Shown in pieces: positions 50,921-62,039 of a stretch of 64,000 bases of DNA. Numbering within the stretch: position 1 is the stretch's first letter; the number at the start of each line of letters is the position of its first letter. The stretch lies in contig CAJJDP010000099.1 in the NCBI GenBank assembly GCA_905182995.1, positions 5,404 through 69,403 on the forward strand, read 5' to 3'. The notes under the pieces were generated by a model. It did no database searches. It saw only the letters and a list, made by a program, of their open reading frames with translations, and was not told the DNA's origin. The translations under genes were made by a program, and so were the position numbers. Source of the stretch: Paramecium octaurelia (taxonomy: Eukaryota; Ciliophora; Oligohymenophorea; Peniculida; Parameciidae).

Positions 50921-52501
50921 ATACTCATCTATCTCAAGTTATTCCTAAGATTAGCAGCTGAGTTTTAAATTTTCATAAGATAGAGATCTATTAACAACCA
51001 AGTTTTTCTTTTTTTAATTTAGATTCATTAATATTTTAGTGTTTCTCGATTGTGATATGTAAGAAAGTATTCCAATATCATTAGAAGATTAGTAAATTTG
51101 ATCGACACAAGAACTAATAGCTGTCCATTTAAAACTACCAGATAATGATTAAAAAGTGTTTAAATCCTTGGAAGAAACTGCTAAATTTATCATCAAAGAT
51201 AGTTATCCTGTGTTGTACATCCAGTCAAAACGATGATTTCATCATGAAATCCAGCATTAAATCAAGCTTTTATTGCATAAATATCAACTGTGCTTTTATT
51301 TTCATTAGCAATATTAGTATCAACAGCGCTGCAATTTTTGGCCTGAATAACACCAGAAATGTCATCAACATGATTTATAATAAACCATAATTACCAATGA
51401 ATTTAAGCATGTATTGTTTATTGTGTATTGATGGATTGCATGATAATTTAATGGTGCTTGGTACATAAATCTTTGATGATATAAATTTGTAGCATCATGA
51501 TACGCATCTTCTAATGAGATGAACAAGAAGAATGAAAAACTCCAAAGAAATCAACACAATCTCAATATCTACAATCACTTGTAGAGATAATCCATTCATT
51601 ATTGAGATAAATTTATTCAGTCAGATTTCCTTATTTCATAATATTATATTTATATTCTTTCTTTGCAGACATTGCACATAAGCTAATTGAATAAATTATC
51701 TTGCTTTTGCTCCACCTTAATACTTTTAGCATTAGCAAATCTCCAGGTTGAACAAAATTGATTTTACAATATATTTAGCATTTCTTGATATTTTAAGAAA
51801 AAATCTACTGTTAAGAACAGAAGATAGGATAAGATCTTAAATTATTAAAAATAAAAAATATTAAGTTACAAAATTAAGCCAAAAATAAGTTTATCATTTC
51901 ATGATTAATAATAAATATGCTGGAAGAGCCAAAAAGGACTCTAATATAAATATTTATATTTCGTAATTAATTTGAGGCCTTATTAAGAATTGAGGCTAAA
52001 GTAATATTTTTGAAATGATTCTACTTTTTTGATGAAACTTAAGGTCGAGATAAATTCCTAACATCTTAAATCTTTTAAGAACTTATTTATTTTTTCTAAT
52101 TATTTTTGTATTGAATATATTCTTTAGAGGAAGCCTTTTTTATATTTCAGAATAGTTGATTTTAAAAAAACCTTTGAATCAGTTGCTTCGGAAGAATGAT
52201 TCCTAGTCACAATCTGACAATCAAATAATGTTATCGATATCTTGCATCAAATAACATTTTTGTATATTTGATTCTTTATGATGTATATTTCTATTTTATT
52301 AGAATTAATATTTTATTATATTTGTTGAAAACAATGAGAAAAGAATTTAAATTTTTGAGTTCTGATTTGCTTGATGAAAAAAAAAAATGAATTCTTCTTT
52401 TAAGCCTAAAGTATCGTTTAGCTGTTAAATAATGTAAGTATTCACATATTAGATTTTTTATCATCGCTTTTATTGAAGTTTTGAATGCAATTATTTTAAA
52501 A
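50921..52501. other. No gene recognised
   Basis: AT-rich with stops in all frames. A plus-strand frame near 51145-51390 has no distinctive motif. Confidence 0.35.
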
Positions 52502-52622
52502 ATTTTCTAAAGTGTTGAAACTCTCCTCAGGCAGAAAAATAGAAGAATTGATTAAAGAGTGAATAAGGAGTAGAAGTTGATTTTAACCATTGATAAGAAC
52601 TTGCTAATTTATTCAAATGCTT
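52502..52622 (+). repeat. Direct repeat, copy 1
   Basis: About 120 bp beginning ..ctaaagtgttgaaactctcc and running through gaataaggagtagaag and the cattgataag region. It recurs with mismatches at 52838-52960. Confidence 0.7.
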
Positions 52623-52837
52623 TCAGGATAATACATTCGTATGTTTAATAGAAGAGATTAAACCGATCAAGATGATCAATATTTAATTTTTGCAATTAAT
52701 TTTTTTAAATCTAATACTGTTTGTTTTATTGTAATTAAATACTGTAGGTCCAGGGTTATGCAACTGTCCTTGTGAGTTTACCCCACATTTATCTGAAACA
52801 AAAAAAGTGAAGTTTTTTGTATTGTTATTTTTCAAAA

Positions 52838-52960
52838 AATATACTAAGTGTTGAAACTCCTCTCAGGCAGAAATATAGAAGAATTGATAAAAAAGTGAAT
52901 AAGGAGTAAAAAGTGATTTGATTCATTGATAAGGAAAGGTTAGTTTGTTCAAATGTTTGA
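52838..52960 (+). repeat. Direct repeat, copy 2
   Basis: Diverged copy of 52502-52622 in the same orientation, about 336 bp downstream. Unlike the gap-flanking duplications the copies differ at many positions, so this one is biological. Confidence 0.7.
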
Positions 52961-53029
52961 AAGAGAGATGGATTATTGAAGAGTCCAAAGCTAAATATAA
53001 GATAAATTGGATTGGTGAGCTTTTAAATA

Positions 53030-53300
53030 GTATTAAGGTGTTACAGTTGCAAAGTAGTCGCTGTTAAAACCCCTGAAGAAGTATATGGGAAAGATGAGCA
53101 GATCGTAGGGAAATCCTACTCTCATGCTTAAGGCACCCTTTCCTAGATTAAGTCGTCCACAAAAGATCTGAGGCAATAATAATTCGAAATTATGATCTGA
53201 CGCCTGACATGACATCTCTTCCGATGCTGGTCCGAAACCTTATCTGAACCTAAGTCGAAGCCTATTCGTTTTCGTTTATTATTGTTGGGACTTTGCTTTC
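53030..53300. other. GC-richer island of unknown nature
   Basis: Again less AT-rich than the surroundings. On the minus strand two overlapping frames are open across it. One contains MSCQASDHNFELLLPQIF and stays open to about 52970, but neither has a recognised domain. Coding, non-coding RNA or foreign origin cannot be told apart. Confidence 0.35.
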
Positions 53301-53664
53301 CAGCAAGGATTCTGACTTAATTAAATAATACTTTAAGAAAAAATCTACTATATCCTATAGTCTAAATGTCTCTTTCCTAAACAGAAGGATGTTTATAATC
53401 ATTCTTGCAAAAAGACACTCAAATTTTAGCTGTAGCACCTTCTATTATCTACGGTAAGGATGTTAATTTGGATTACTTAATGCTCCTTATGAATTTTACA
53501 AAATTATTAAAATAAATGCAATACATTCATGGATTTTTTAATCCAAAAACAACTTTTAATGATATGAAGTGTATTTAAATTAAAAAAAACCTTGGTATAA
53601 CTTAAGTTTTTAATTAGTAGCATGTAATATAAGTCTGTTTTTTCTATTTTAAGAACAAGAAAGA

Positions 53665-53730
53665 GACAATAGCTTAGCAAGGACTAATACTAAGCAGATT
53701 GCAAATCTGCTTATACTTATAATTGATATT
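53665..53730 (+). other. tRNA-Cys-like hairpin
   Basis: A perfect 7-bp hairpin, aagcaga (53692-53698) with tctgctt (53706-53712), closes a 7-nt loop ttgcaaa that would present anticodon GCA. It is preceded by cttag..ctaag around a GG-containing loop, like a D arm. No convincing T arm or acceptor stem follows. Probably a tRNA relic or coincidence. The same sequence recurs 1339 bp downstream in segment C copy 2. Confidence 0.3.
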
Positions 53731-53799
53731 TATATAGAATAATTGAGATATATGATTAATGAAAATATTAGCTCTAGTTTAAAGAATCTTTAAACTAAT

Positions 53800-54600
53800 G
53801 TTTTGAATTTGGTAAATGATGATAAATTTTCAATATTTAGTATTCCTAGGCTTGATTTCAATCCTAAAAGTCATCGCAAATAATTACATTTGCAAAATTC
53901 ACCAAAAAATCCCACAATTTTTTTTCTAAATCCAATCTTAGGCCAAATTTTGTGTCGTTCATGAATATCAACTAAGTTTACAATTAATAAAATGATTTCA
54001 ATAAGTTCTTGCTCTTATATATCGCCACCCCTATTTTATAGTCGATCGGATGAAGAGTAAAACTTTAATGATACTTGAATATCATTCAAGATTTATTCTT
54101 ATTGGCCCAAGGTTTTAAGTTTGGTTTTCTTAAAGGGAGCACACCCCTCTAAAGTTCTTTGTTGACCGCTTTAAATCCCCCTGTCTTATCCATATTAATT
54201 TATTAATTTGATCCTCCAATCAACAAAGCAATAAGTTGCGCTTGAATTCCAATATCGTAAATTTCTCAAATTCTATTGATTGAGTCTCGACAATACAAAG
54301 ATCGCTATTCCATTTCATAAATTAAATTTTCTTTTAACTTTATTATAACTTAGAGTTGGAAAGAGAGTCTGAGACTGACTGGGGAGGATTTTAATTTAAT
54401 AAACAAAGACTGCTCTCCTAGCCATCTACAATTCTTTAATTAATTCATTGCATAATATTTTAGAGTAGCGGCCGGCTTTCCGATTAATTCTGAATAGGCA
54501 ATTTATGAAAGGTAAAGATTCAATTTGGATTAACTGAAGTTGGTTTCATTTATTTCTACTTGTTGAGATGCGATTAGCACTATCAGAATCATTTATTTTT
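53800..54600 (-). pseudogene. Decayed coding region (also in copy 2, 55139-55939)
   Basis: Minus-strand coding-like stretches in shifting frames: about 54500-54300, about 54310-54170 (FEKFTILEFKRNLLLC, then a TGA, then LEDQINKLIWIRQGDLKRST), and about 54190-53880, the last open for about 100 codons (QEQELIEIILLIVNLVDIHE). The last has a loose resemblance to the helix before a protein-kinase catalytic loop, but the HRD and DFG motifs are absent. Not assigned. Confidence 0.4.
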
Positions 54601-54675
54601 GACTTTCTTCTGATTTATTTATCTTAGGGATTTAAGGCTGATGCAAGTTCAATTGATATATAATAGATTTGATTA

Positions 54676-54813
54676 NNNNNNNNNNNNNNNNNNNNNNNNN
54701 NNNNNNNNNNNNNNNNNNNNNNNNNNNNNNNNNNNNNNNNNNNNNNNNNNNNNNNNNNNNNNNNNNNNNNNNNNNNNNNNNNNNNNNNNNNNNNNNNNNN
54801 NNNNNNNNNNNNN
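54676..54813. other. Assembly gap of 138 Ns
   Basis: Undetermined bases between two copies of segment C. Given the flanks, the gap is probably negative in reality (an unmerged overlap). Confidence 0.95.
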
Positions 54814-56014
54814 ACTTAATGCTCCTTATGAATTTTACAAAATTATTAAAATAAATGCAATACATTCATGGATTTTTTAATCCAAAAACAACTTTTAATG
54901 ATATGAAGTGTATTTAAATTAAAAAAAACCTTGGTATAACTTAAGTTTTTAATTAGTAGCATGTAATATAAGTCTGTTTTTTCTATTTTAAGAACAAGAA
55001 AGAGACAATAGCTTAGCAAGGACTAATACTAAGCAGATTGCAAATCTGCTTATACTTATAATTGATATTTATATAGAATAATTGAGATATATGATTAATG
55101 AAAATATTAGCTCTAGTTTAAAGAATCTTTAAACTAATGTTTTGAATTTGGTAAATGATGATAAATTTTCAATATTTAGTATTCCTAGGCTTGATTTCAA
55201 TCCTAAAAGTCATCGCAAATAATTACATTTGCAAAATTCACCAAAAAATCCCACAATTTTTTTTCTAAATCCAATCTTAGGCCAAATTTTGTGTCGTTCA
55301 TGAATATCAACTAAGTTTACAATTAATAAAATGATTTCAATAAGTTCTTGCTCTTATATATCGCCACCCCTATTTTATAGTCGATCGGATGAAGAGTAAA
55401 ACTTTAATGATACTTGAATATCATTCAAGATTTATTCTTATTGGCCCAAGGTTTTAAGTTTGGTTTTCTTAAAGGGAGCACACCCCTCTAAAGTTCTTTG
55501 TTGACCGCTTTAAATCCCCCTGTCTTATCCATATTAATTTATTAATTTGATCCTCCAATCAACAAAGCAATAAGTTGCGCTTGAATTCCAATATCGTAAA
55601 TTTCTCAAATTCTATTGATTGAGTCTCGACAATACAAAGATCGCTATTCCATTTCATAAATTAAATTTTCTTTTAACTTTATTATAACTTAGAGTTGGAA
55701 AGAGAGTCTGAGACTGACTGGGGAGGATTTTAATTTAATAAACAAAGACTGCTCTCCTAGCCATCTACAATTCTTTAATTAATTCATTGCATAATATTTT
55801 AGAGTAGCGGCCGGCTTTCCGATTAATTCTGAATAGGCAATTTATGAAAGGTAAAGATTCAATTTGGATTAACTGAAGTTGGTTTCATTTATTTCTACTT
55901 GTTGAGATGCGATTAGCACTATCAGAATCATTTATTTTTGACTTTCTTCTGATTTATTTATCTTAGGGATTTAAGGCTGATGCAAGTTCAATTGATATAT
56001 AATAGATTTGATTA
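54814..56014. repeat. Duplicated segment C, copy 2 (probable assembly artefact)
   Basis: Second copy of 53475-54675, continuing to unique sequence at 56015. Confidence 0.85.
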
Positions 56015-56234
56015 TAGAAAACTTAAAAAAATTTCCGACATAAATTTCCGTACCTGCGATAATCTAAAAGCAGAAATTTAGAGAATCTCAAATAACAAAT
56101 AATAACTTTAAGAGAGCAAAAAGAACAACAAAAATCCTCAAGAATAGTAATAAGAGTATCGGCGAAAACATATTATTAGATTCCTTCGCTTATTAAAAAA
56201 ATCTCCTTAAGTACTTTATTATTTGAATTTTTGA
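55980..56234 (+). CDS. Small basic ORF, unrecognised
   Basis: 84 codons from an ATG at 55980 to TGA 56232-56234, rich in Lys, Arg, Gln and Asn (e.g. EIQRISNNKQQLQESKKNN). It spans the end of segment C copy 2 into unique sequence; the copy-1 version is cut by the gap. No domain recognised. It may be a gene fragment or chance. Confidence 0.3.
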
Positions 56235-56519
56235 TTTACAATTTCTTTTTTTTTCACCATCTTAATAAATCTATAACTTGCTATTTTTCTTTTTTCTTCT
56301 AAATTTGTTTTGTAAACAAACCCATATGCACTTGTTCAATTTTTTTATAAAAAGGGAAGGAAAATCTAATAGTAAAGAAATTCTTATTATTAAAGAAATA
56401 ATCCTTACTTTTATAATATCAAATCCAAACATATATCATTTAAATGATTTTAATCAATTACAGGGAAATAGGATGTACTACCGCTGACAATGTCAATTTT
56501 AATAAATCTATTATACAGG

Positions 56520-56887
56520 TAATAATTAATAGTCGTACAGCATTATTAACTGAGACTGGACCATGCACATCATATGTGATATAAAATCTCGAGAAGATCC
56601 TCAAGTATATTTATCTTCCAATATATTTGTCAATGATCATAACTTGTAAACCGATAGATGTGTTTAGCTGAGTAATTATAGTAGAGTTTAATTTGCACTC
56701 TCTCTTAAGGTTTTCAATCATGAAACAATTAATCTTAAAATTTTATATGCAAGATGAAGATGATTTGAGATTTATAATTTAACATATAGTAGAATACTCA
56801 TGCTTTACAGAAATATTATGACTTTTACATCTTTTCTATTTTTAATTTTAATCATCCTTTCTGACTTTTTGCCAGCCCAATTTTGAG
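56520..56887 (+). pseudogene. Decayed C-terminal part of a membrane protein gene
   Basis: One frame reads REDPQVYLSSNIFVNDHNL and continues coding-like through two TGAs near 56755-56760. It then reads a strongly hydrophobic segment (FTSFLFLILIILSDFL) and stops at about 56886. This resembles the end of a type I membrane protein. Confidence 0.35.
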
Positions 56888-57375
56888 ATATAAGAACATT
56901 TTGAGGTATTATTTTTTAGAAAGTTTCTAATACCTTTGATATTCTGTCCATTCTAGTATAATCTGGACTAAGATATGCCATTCATTTTAAGTAAAAAAGT
57001 TGATAGATCACCTTTATCTGATTTAGCAAGAGGAAAATAACCATAATATATACTTAAACAGCCTTCCTGCCTGGTTAAGCACAAAAGTCTAAGAAACTAT
57101 TGAAAAAAAAAAAGGATCTCTTCATAAATTTTTTATCACCCACCATCTGTAATATGCATTTTTGAAGTTCATTTCTAACCTGTTAACAATTTTTTATTTT
57201 TTTGTTTAAGTGTTTGATCATAATAAAGTATTATTAATTTATGACGAAGTATAATTATTTTGACCGGGGTCTATTTGACTATTTAATTAAATAATGAGAA
57301 CAATAGATTCTATTAGAAAATTTGGATTCAAGAAGTAAATACTTTATTAAGTACTCTATCAATTAAATTAAGATT

Positions 57376-58146
57376 ATGATAAAGGTGTTTATCCTGAATA
57401 GCGTCTTTGTTTTAATTTATGGATGGACTGTTGACAAGGCAAATCATTGCTCTTGTAAAAATTACAGCCTGTTCCTTGATTGCCTCTTGAATTTTGAGCA
57501 TGGATGTGAACTTAAAGATTTTACTTGTTAAAATGTAAACTGCACTGCATAAACTCGAGATAAATGTTTTTACTTCCCAAATTAATGCTACTTGGATTAA
57601 AGTAATCCTAATAGTATATGCTAACCATTTAACTCATGTAGTGACCTACAAGGAAATAGTGATCGTGAATGTAATAATTACAACTATCGTTGCGCTAAAC
57701 AAGGAGAAACAGGACCTAATTGTGTTGAATTTAAATGTTCATACTATTCTGCAGATACTTGCCCACTACCATGTTTTGTTGATGGAGAAAAGTGTACAGA
57801 TTTCCCAAATTGTTCAATCTTACCATTGAGCCACTGTAATATCAGAAATGTTTGTTATAATGATGAAATTACTTGTAAATGGGCAGAATGTTCGAATTAT
57901 GAAACAGAATCAGATTGCTGGTATGTTTACACTCCGGAAAAAAGAATTCAACCATGTTATTGGAAAGAAAAAGAATAAATTTGTGCTAATGCAGAAGGTC
58001 CAGAAAATTTAGATAGTTACCATTGCAGTTTAAATACCAAAGGTGCTTATCATTGGAGTTCGAGTAAAATGGATTCTGGAAGTTGTCAATCATGCTTTGT
58101 AATGCTTTTAAAAGTTGTTTTGGCCACCCTTCTGTTATTTGTTTGA
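57376..58146 (+). CDS. Small cysteine-rich surface protein, probably GPI-anchored
   Basis: Intact frame of 256 residues. It has a hydrophobic signal peptide (MIKVFILNSVFVLIYG) and a mature part with more than 30 cysteines, spaced typically 6-15 residues apart (e.g. CFVDGEKCTDFPNC, CKWAECSNYETESDCW). The hydrophobic tail (VMLLKVVLATLLLFV) ends at the stop with no basic residue after it, the layout of a GPI-attachment signal. Cysteine spacing recalls Paramecium surface-antigen-type repeats, but the protein is far shorter than immobilisation antigens. No intron. Expected on the cell or ciliary surface. Confidence 0.88.
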
Positions 58147-58249
58147 GATTTAAGTGCAAACTTTAGAAACAAATCAATTTATTATATATATCTATTTTTA
58201 AAGATATAAATTATACTATTAATCTCTTATTTAATAAGTGAACCCACTA

Positions 58250-59006
58250 ATGTTAGAGTTATAAGTAGAAATTGAAGGGATAAGAGGAGGCATTTAAATT
58301 ACAGGGAAAAATTTATAAATCGAGACCAAGAAATATATTTAAGAGATTTTGCTTTATGATAATTATGTTAAACAAGTAATAAATTTTAATGTCTTTAATT
58401 CAATTTATGAGCATTTTTTGTAAGTTTAATTTAAATTTGAACTTAAAATTTTCTAATATATTTCATTTTCTTTCCTTATCTATATTCAAGAAAATTACTT
58501 GATTTATTGCTCGAATCATAATTCTATTTTTAAAACTCATATGTGTTTCCCAATATGTAGAAACAAATACTAAATATTATTTAAATAACTTCTAGTGACT
58601 TAACTATCAAAATTTAGCCTCATATTTTGATGATGTTGCTTGCTGAATAGATCAATAATCAATAATCAATTTTAAAAGTTTAATTTTTATTTGAACTTAT
58701 TTAATTTTGTGTTTGGTCTTTGTTATTTAATATAGTTTGAAGTATTATATCTTAAAAAACTTTATCCTTATGATAAATAATTTTATTCATATAATAGCCA
58801 TTGTAATGGAAATTATTAATGCTAATTTAAATAGAAAGTAATTGATGTTTGAAATAATAATGTCACTAATCAACTACTAAGATTTTTCAAACTCTTTAGA
58901 AATTAAATAAATTATTATTACAATTGCTCTAATTTTAATATTCTTCTCAATTGTATTATTTAAATCTCTCATTTACAAATTCAAAAGGTCAAAATATAAT
59001 AGTTGA
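58250..59006 (+). pseudogene. Possible broken gene for a single-pass membrane protein
   Basis: A frame from an ATG near 58249 is open to about 58628 and begins MLELQVEIEGIRGGIQITGK. Later, at about 58795-59005, another frame ends with a hydrophobic segment and basic tail (IIITIALILIFFSIVLF, then YKFKRSKYNS) before TGA. Between them the frame changes. I could not join the pieces with plausible introns, so a decayed gene is likelier than an intact one. Confidence 0.35.
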
Positions 59007-59602
59007 TCGAACTAAATAAATGTATTAAAATATTTTAGAATTTATTGTTTATATGCAAATATTCTTAATTAAGACAAGCATTTTTTGAATTATTTATAGA
59101 AAATTTAAATAAAAATTCACAAATAATCAAATAGAAGTTTATCCTTTTTAAGTCAAATACATTTATATTTATTTTAACAGTCATAAAGATTAAATTGATA
59201 ATTTGTTTTGTTTTAATAACAACTCAATGCTATTTTCAAATTGCAATCATATCTAAGTTCTCGTTTGTTCAGCATTATTAATCTAAAATTGTCACCATTT
59301 AAAAAGGAAGCATTGAAAGGATTTAATCTAGTTTCTAATATGACAAAAACTAAATGCATCTTATAGCACTTTGAATTTTGTAATTTGAAATTTAAGGTAT
59401 GAGGTGAAAATATGATTATTTTATTAAATTTTGAATTAAACTTTTTTAAGTTTTAATTCAAGAAATAATTTAGTAAATACTCAAAGAATCCATCAGTTTT
59501 TAAGGAGGTTAACACCAAGATAAAATTGATTTTTATAAGACAAAAACTTATAACTAATATTTTTGCTTATAGTTTAATAATTTCCATAAAAAATTCTATA
59601 AA
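59007..59602. other. Intergenic, no gene recognised
   Basis: AT-rich flank of the next gene. Confidence 0.4.
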
Positions 59603-60054
59603 ATGACGGAATCAAAATATAACAACCATGCGTAAAATTAAAATGAAAATTGTGGAGAGTAATATTCAAATGAAAATTATCAAACATAAGCATAATATCA
59701 ATAGTTAAATTTACCAAATTATCAACCTTATTATCAAACAAACCAATAAGCAAATCAAATATGGTAACAAGAATAGTATTAGAATTAGAATTATTACGGA
59801 AGTCATAGTATATTTTAATAAATATAATAGTTTAGTAATAAGAGAAGGCAAATATTATTCATATTGTGCAAACGTAAAACCCTAATGAAGATTAAAACTC
59901 CAAATGTTTTCAATGTTAAAAATGTTGCAGGAAATGTTGGAAAAAATTATGCAAAGGTGTTTGCTTATGCATTTTCTATACAGTCATATTTATAATTTTG
60001 GCAACATTGTTTGTAAAGGATCTATTAGAGGGGCATGACAATTAAGATGAGTGA
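59603..60054 (+). CDS. Small Q/N-rich tail-anchored protein with cysteine cluster
   Basis: Two exons across a 23-nt intron (59808-59830, gtatat..taatag); 429 coding nt, 142 residues, in frame only when spliced. Residues 1-95 are hydrophilic and rich in Gln, Asn and Tyr. Then comes a tight cysteine cluster (CFQCQKCCRKCWKKLCKGVC), one hydrophobic segment (IFYTVIFIILATLFV) and a short acidic tail (KDLLEGHDNQDE). With no signal peptide, a cytosolic N-terminus with a C-terminal anchor is inferred. The juxtamembrane cysteines could be lipid-modified or metal-binding. An alternative donor 6 nt upstream gives two extra intronic codons. Family unknown. Confidence 0.82.
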
Positions 60055-61008
60055 ATTATTTTTTCTATTAGGATTATATAGTTCTCTACTTAATCCTGAA
60101 AATGATAGCAGTTGTAAAATGAATTAAATATCAATTTTAAACTGTTTTATTCAATTAATAATTTATTGAAAATTTTTTGGTTCTTTACTTGTATCTAAAG
60201 GATGTAAATTGGATTAGATATAAAAATTTTAGAATAAACTTGTTTAACTTATCTCTATCAATAGTGATCCCTCACTAAAATTAATCATAATAAATAAACC
60301 ATATATTTCTGAATTATATTGATGTTATGAATTTTAACTATAACTTTAATATTCAATGCAATTAAATCAGTATAGATTCTTTGATAATATCAAAATAATT
60401 TCTCTTAGAGTTTTACATTATAAATACAATATTGATCATATAATACTAATGAAATATAGCTGTTATTCTTACAAAGGGATTAGATAATATTTTAGAGTAA
60501 TGAATATTTTCAAAAGATATCATTGTTAATGTAAGAAAATACAGGAATTAGTTTGAATATTAATCAAAATTTATAAAACTGATTTGAATAAGTATTTAAA
60601 CTTAACGCGTTAATATTAGAATAGATATAAATCATTTATAAATTGTAAATAGGTTTAAATTCAACCAATTGTGATAGATTGAATTCTTATTGAATAGTTA
60701 TCTTATCATCTTCTTCTTAATTGTTTGATTTCTTGAATTCAAAGTAAACTATATATAAATACGATATTTATCATGACTTAGTATTTATCACAAGATCCCT
60801 ATTTCCCTTATTATAAATCTGAGAAATACTATTATATATTATTCTTTTTATTTACTCTTGTTTGATTTATAAGGTTTTACTAAGCATAAATTAATAGGAA
60901 TCTAATTAAAGATGTTTCCTAATTTAAAATAATTGCAATTTAATAAATAATACGCATTTATTGTGTGTTTTAAAATGAAAATATGATAAATAAAATATAT
61001 CATTGAAT
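60055..61008. other. Intergenic, no gene recognised
   Basis: Very AT-rich, stops in all frames on both strands. Confidence 0.5.
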
Positions 61009-61604
61009 ATGATTTAGTTGTTTAGATTTTGTTCAGGCAAGATAACATCATCATTTCCAAAATTATCTTTCAAGGTGAAGGATTTTTCAATTTTCAAAGG
61101 GGAAAAGCCGTCAGCTTTGAAAACTGATGATATCAAAACATTGTTGAAGATGCATTAGTTAGGAGCAACATGGAAATTAGTATTCATTGTATTAAATATC
61201 AATTAGCAAGATGATAATTCACTATATAAGGAAGTGAAGTTTTCTAATTTCAAGGAAGCTTTTTCATTCATGACTTAGGTGGCTATATTCAGTGAATAAA
61301 TAAATCGTAATTTTTTATTAAAAGTAGATCACCCTGAATGGGAGAACCTATTCAATACAATTAAGATTAGATTAATCACAGATGATGTGAATAATATTAC
61401 AGTCAAGGATGTATTTTTAGCGTATGCTATAGTAATGATATATATATAAATTTTAAGGATAATATTGCAATGAATGTGCAAGTTAAATCAGCAGAATCAA
61501 CTAATGATACAAGAATATTAGAAATTGCAAAAATTGCTGAAGCATGGAATTTCAATTTTGATTAGTTTCATCGTATGATTGAGACCGATTCTAAATAAAT
61601 ATGA
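61009..61604 (+). CDS. Pterin-4a-carbinolamine dehydratase-like protein
   Basis: Two exons over a 26-nt intron (61432-61457, gtaatg..tttaag); 570 coding nt, 189 residues. The order matches the PCD/DCoH fold: an N-terminal strand and helix, FSNFKEAFSFMTQVAIFSEQ, then VDHPEWENLFNTIKIRLITD, and VKDVFLAYAID-NIA across the splice. In the family, PCD dehydrates 4a-hydroxy-tetrahydropterin during biopterin recycling, using histidines of the HHPEW and THD motifs. Here HHPEW reads DHPEW and THD reads TDD, so two of three active-site histidines are replaced. The N-terminus (MIQLFRFCSGKI) looks like a mitochondrial presequence. A 40-residue C-terminal extension follows the core. It may be a catalytically weak or non-catalytic relative. 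Confidence 0.8.
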
Positions 61605-62039
61605 AATGTTAATATTTTATTTTATTAATAAAATTATAAGCATATTAAGAGTTATGTTTGTTTATTATTATATTTGAAAGGCACCGCCAATGAATAATAA
61701 TTATTTAAAATTAAAAGAAAACTTAGGAGAATAATTCAAGTCCATTTATCGATTAATAGGAATATCATTATTTATCTAGATTATAATTAGCATATTTTTA
61801 ATATTTAATGTTTACCTTTATTAATTAGATTATGATTGAACTAGTAAAATTGAATTAATAATTTTCGATTTAATTAATAAATCTCATAAATGAGTTAATT
61901 AAAAATATCTTAATTATTATCAGCATAATGTATACAATTAAAAATAATAATAAATTCTTATTATAACTGAAAAAATTATTAATAAAGTGATAATTCTATT
62001 ACAATATTAAATTTATATAAACCAAAGAATCTAGAAAAT
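61605..62039. other. Intergenic
   Basis: AT-rich spacer between the PCD-like gene and the ADP-ribosyltransferase-domain gene; no terminator or promoter motif recognisable. Confidence 0.4.

Larger units (their letters stand above)
53475..54675. repeat. Duplicated segment C, copy 1 (probable assembly artefact)
   Basis: Apparently identical to 54814-56014 (offset 1339), separated by 138 Ns. Confidence 0.85.

Noticed and set aside
53880-54190. Possible protein kinase fragment
   Set aside because: The helix preceding the catalytic loop looks similar, but HRD, DFG and the ATP-binding motifs are absent.
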